This document shows positions 33,652 to 34,833 of a DNA stretch of 34,833 nt, piece after piece. The DNA is taken from assembly GCA_020637985.1 (NCBI GenBank), contig JACKJK010000016.1, positions 1 through 34,833 on the forward strand, written 5' to 3'. Below the pieces are notes generated by a model. The model saw only the letters and a list, made by a program, of their open reading frames with translations, was not told the DNA's origin and searched no databases. How positions within the stretch are numbered: position 1 is the stretch's first letter; every line of letters starts with the position of its first letter. This stretch comes from Rhodobiaceae bacterium (GTDB taxonomy: Bacteria; Pseudomonadota; Alphaproteobacteria; Rhizobiales; Tepidamorphaceae). The translations under genes were made by a program, and so were the position numbers.

Positions 33652-34383
33652 ATGTCCGACAACACCGCACCGCGCCTTGGCCTGATCCGCCGACTTTGGC
33701 GGGCGTTCTGGTCACCAACCGCGGCGTACTCGCTCGGCATCCTGCTGATCGTCGGGTTCGTTGCCGGGATCATGTTCTGGGGCAGCTTCAACTGGGCAAT
33801 GGAAATGACCAATAACGAGGCGTTCTGTACCGGTTGCCACGAGATGCGGGATAATGTTTTCGCCGAGTACAAAGGCACAGTGCACCAGAACAACCATTCC
33901 GGTGTCCGCGCCACGTGTCCGGACTGCCATGTGCCGAAAGAGTGGCAACACAAGGTGATCCGCAAGATCAAGGCGACCAACGAGCTCTATGGCCACTTCG
34001 TCACCGGGGTCGTCGATACGCCGGAGAAATTTGATGAACACCGGCTCGAACTCGCAACGCGTGTCTGGCGTGCCATGAAATCCACCGACAGCCGCGAGTG
34101 CCGCAACTGCCACAGCTTCGAGTTCATGGATTTCACCATCCAGGAGAGCCGCGCCGCGCAAAGCCACCAGAGGGCGATCGACGAGGGCAAGACCTGCATC
34201 GACTGCCACCAGGGCATCGCGCACAAGCTCCCCGCGGGCTACCTGGAACGCTACCGCGAAGTTGCCAAGGAACTGGCCCTCGACCCGTCCGGCAAACCCG
34301 GACAGCATGTGGCTGGTGCGCCGGGCGCCGGCGAAGGTGGTCTAGCGGCTATCCGCAGCTATCTGGCCGCGGTCGCCAACTGA
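33652..34383 (+). CDS. napC: Tetraheme quinol dehydrogenase NapC
   Basis: A 243-residue membrane-anchored cytochrome of the NapC/NirT family that carries electrons from quinol to NapB. One N-terminal helix (about 26-44) anchors it; four c-type heme sites follow: CTGCH (59-63), CPDCH (89-93), CRNCH (150-154) and CIDCH (182-186). GGGGG about 9 nt upstream of the ATG is a fair ribosome-binding site. A 50-residue flexible C-terminal extension (rich in Gly, Ala and Pro) exceeds the E. coli protein. It is the last gene of the nap operon. Confidence 0.95.
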   Translation: MSDNTAPRLGLIRRLWRAFWSPTAAYSLGILLIVGFVAGIMFWGSFNWAMEMTNNEAFCTGCHEMRDNVFAEYKGTVHQNNHSGVRATCPDCHVPKEWQHKVIRKIKATNELYGHFVTGVVDTPEKFDEHRLELATRVWRAMKSTDSRECRNCHSFEFMDFTIQESRAAQSHQRAIDEGKTCIDCHQGIAHKLPAGYLERYREVAKELALDPSGKPGQHVAGAPGAGEGGLAAIRSYLAAVAN

Positions 34384-34727
34384 AGCGCAGGTACAGCCGG
34401 GATCGGATGTTCCAGACGGGAATTGCGACAGGCGAAAGTCGAATCAGGCGAAATCGCGCCTGCCCGCGGGTGGGCGGCGATTCCGCTCGCCGTCCAGCGC
34501 AGAGTTTTGCGGACGCGCCTTCAAGAACGACTTCACATAGCAACTCGCGGGCGTGCTTTGCCTTGTTGCGGGGCATGCCGAAGGCGTCGGCGGCCCGTTG
34601 CTGCGTTGGAGGATAGAATACCGCTTGGGCGGTATTGTCCGCATCTTCAGGACTCGGCGCATTTTCGCCGCGCATTCCTCCACGCGTTTTACCATGTTGT
34701 TCTGGAAGGGCTTTTTCTGAGAAGTGC
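34384..34727. other. Intergenic region downstream of napC
   Basis: About 340 bp without a supported gene. It contains the palindrome at 34617-34636. A minus-strand frame (34349-34780, 143 residues) has a segment TQQRAADAFGMPRNKAKHAREL that could form a helix-turn-helix, but it overlaps the napC end, has no ribosome-binding site and its composition is doubtful. No terminator with a T-run is seen after napC. Confidence 0.5.
34617..34636. promoter_or_regulatory. Perfect 8-bp palindrome, possible operator
   Basis: AATACCGC (34617-34624) and GCGGTATT (34629-34636) are exact inverse repeats around TTGG. It is followed by GTCCGC, not a T-run, so an operator is more likely than a terminator. It lies 91 bp before a possible gene start at 34728. 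Confidence 0.4.
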
Positions 34728-34833
34728 ATGAGTGCGCCGCTGCGCGTTTCCGTCCGCGCATTTTCCTCCGATGTCGGCATCCTGGTTTCAGGCGTTGCCG
34801 GCCTGCCGCGCGGCAGTTTCGCGATGGCCGCCG
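34728..34833 (+). CDS. Possible partial gene running off the window
   Basis: From the ATG at 34728 the frame is open to the window end (35 codons) with third-position GC near 74 percent. The product begins MSAPLRVSVRAF and continues with a hydrophobic Gly/Val stretch (VGILVSGVAGLPRG). Only GAGAAG, 3 nt upstream, could serve as a ribosome-binding site. Too short to assign a family; it competes with the antisense frame in the preceding entry. Confidence 0.3.
   Translation, partial: MSAPLRVSVRAFSSDVGILVSGVAGLPRGSFAMAA

Noticed and set aside
34349..34780. A minus-strand 143-codon gene
   Set aside because: It overlaps the napC end and the plus-strand start at 34728, and it has no ribosome-binding site; only one short segment resembles a DNA-binding helix.

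Overview
This window is GC-rich chromosomal DNA from an alphaproteobacterium. Gene content and order point to the Hyphomicrobiales (Rhizobiales): an EipB/DUF1849 envelope protein, a DUF3572 gene divergent from divK, then pleD and rpmG, an operon-like minus-strand block topA-rnr-DUF983-NUDIX, a second one ruvX-AEC-pyrB-pyrC'-plsY-dprA, and a gatC-gatA...gatB region. A Phyllobacteriaceae-type relative would fit, but the genus cannot be read from this sequence alone.

Layout. 1-3.5 kb: EipB-like periplasmic protein (+), then on the minus strand DNA polymerase IV, a ROK sugar kinase and a DUF3572 protein. 3.6-5.5 kb: the cell-cycle/c-di-GMP pair divK-pleD. 5.45-5.86 kb: a gene-free stretch between pleD and rpmG that folds into a compact multi-stem RNA with a promoter-like sequence in front; in position it resembles the rhizobial alpha-r9 (Smr9C) sRNA. 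6.2-9.1 kb: GNAT acetyltransferase, MFS transporter, NUDIX hydrolase, DUF983 protein. 9.1-14.0 kb: rnr and topA. 14.0-20.2 kb: dprA, plsY, a catalytically dead pyrC', pyrB, an AEC transporter and ruvX, all on the minus strand, with one small plus-strand gene between topA and dprA. 20.3-26.8 kb: a metallo-beta-lactamase-fold hydrolase, gatC, gatA, two small unknown genes, gatB, a Gly-rich small protein and a Nu-class-like GST ending in a clear intrinsic terminator. 26.8-27.2 kb: a gene-poor stretch with seven GANTC (CcrM) sites in 162 bp, in front of a Sel1-repeat protein. 27.6 kb: tRNA-Ser(GCT). 28.1-34.4 kb: a complete periplasmic nitrate reductase operon napFDAGHBC. The last 450 bp hold a perfect palindrome and possibly the start of another gene.

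How the genes work together. Most of the window is conserved housekeeping: replication and repair (dinB, topA, dprA, ruvX), RNA and protein synthesis (rnr, rpmG, tRNA-Ser, the GatCAB amidotransferase), pyrimidine synthesis (pyrB with its non-catalytic partner pyrC'), lipid synthesis (plsY) and cell-cycle control (divK, pleD). The nap operon is the accessory module. It encodes the catalytic NapA, its chaperone NapD, the Fe-S protein NapF, the diheme NapB and two quinol-oxidising routes (tetraheme NapC and Fe-S NapGH). Its gene order is the enterobacterial/Magnetospirillum type rather than napEFDABC or napEDABC, and it begins just downstream of a tRNA-Ser gene behind AT-richer DNA. It may have been acquired, though no integrase or att repeat is visible.

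The observations I rate highest are the GANTC cluster, the structured RNA between pleD and rpmG, the multiply inactivated dihydroorotase homologue, and the nap operon's position and gene order. I found no clear evidence of a wholly new multi-gene system.
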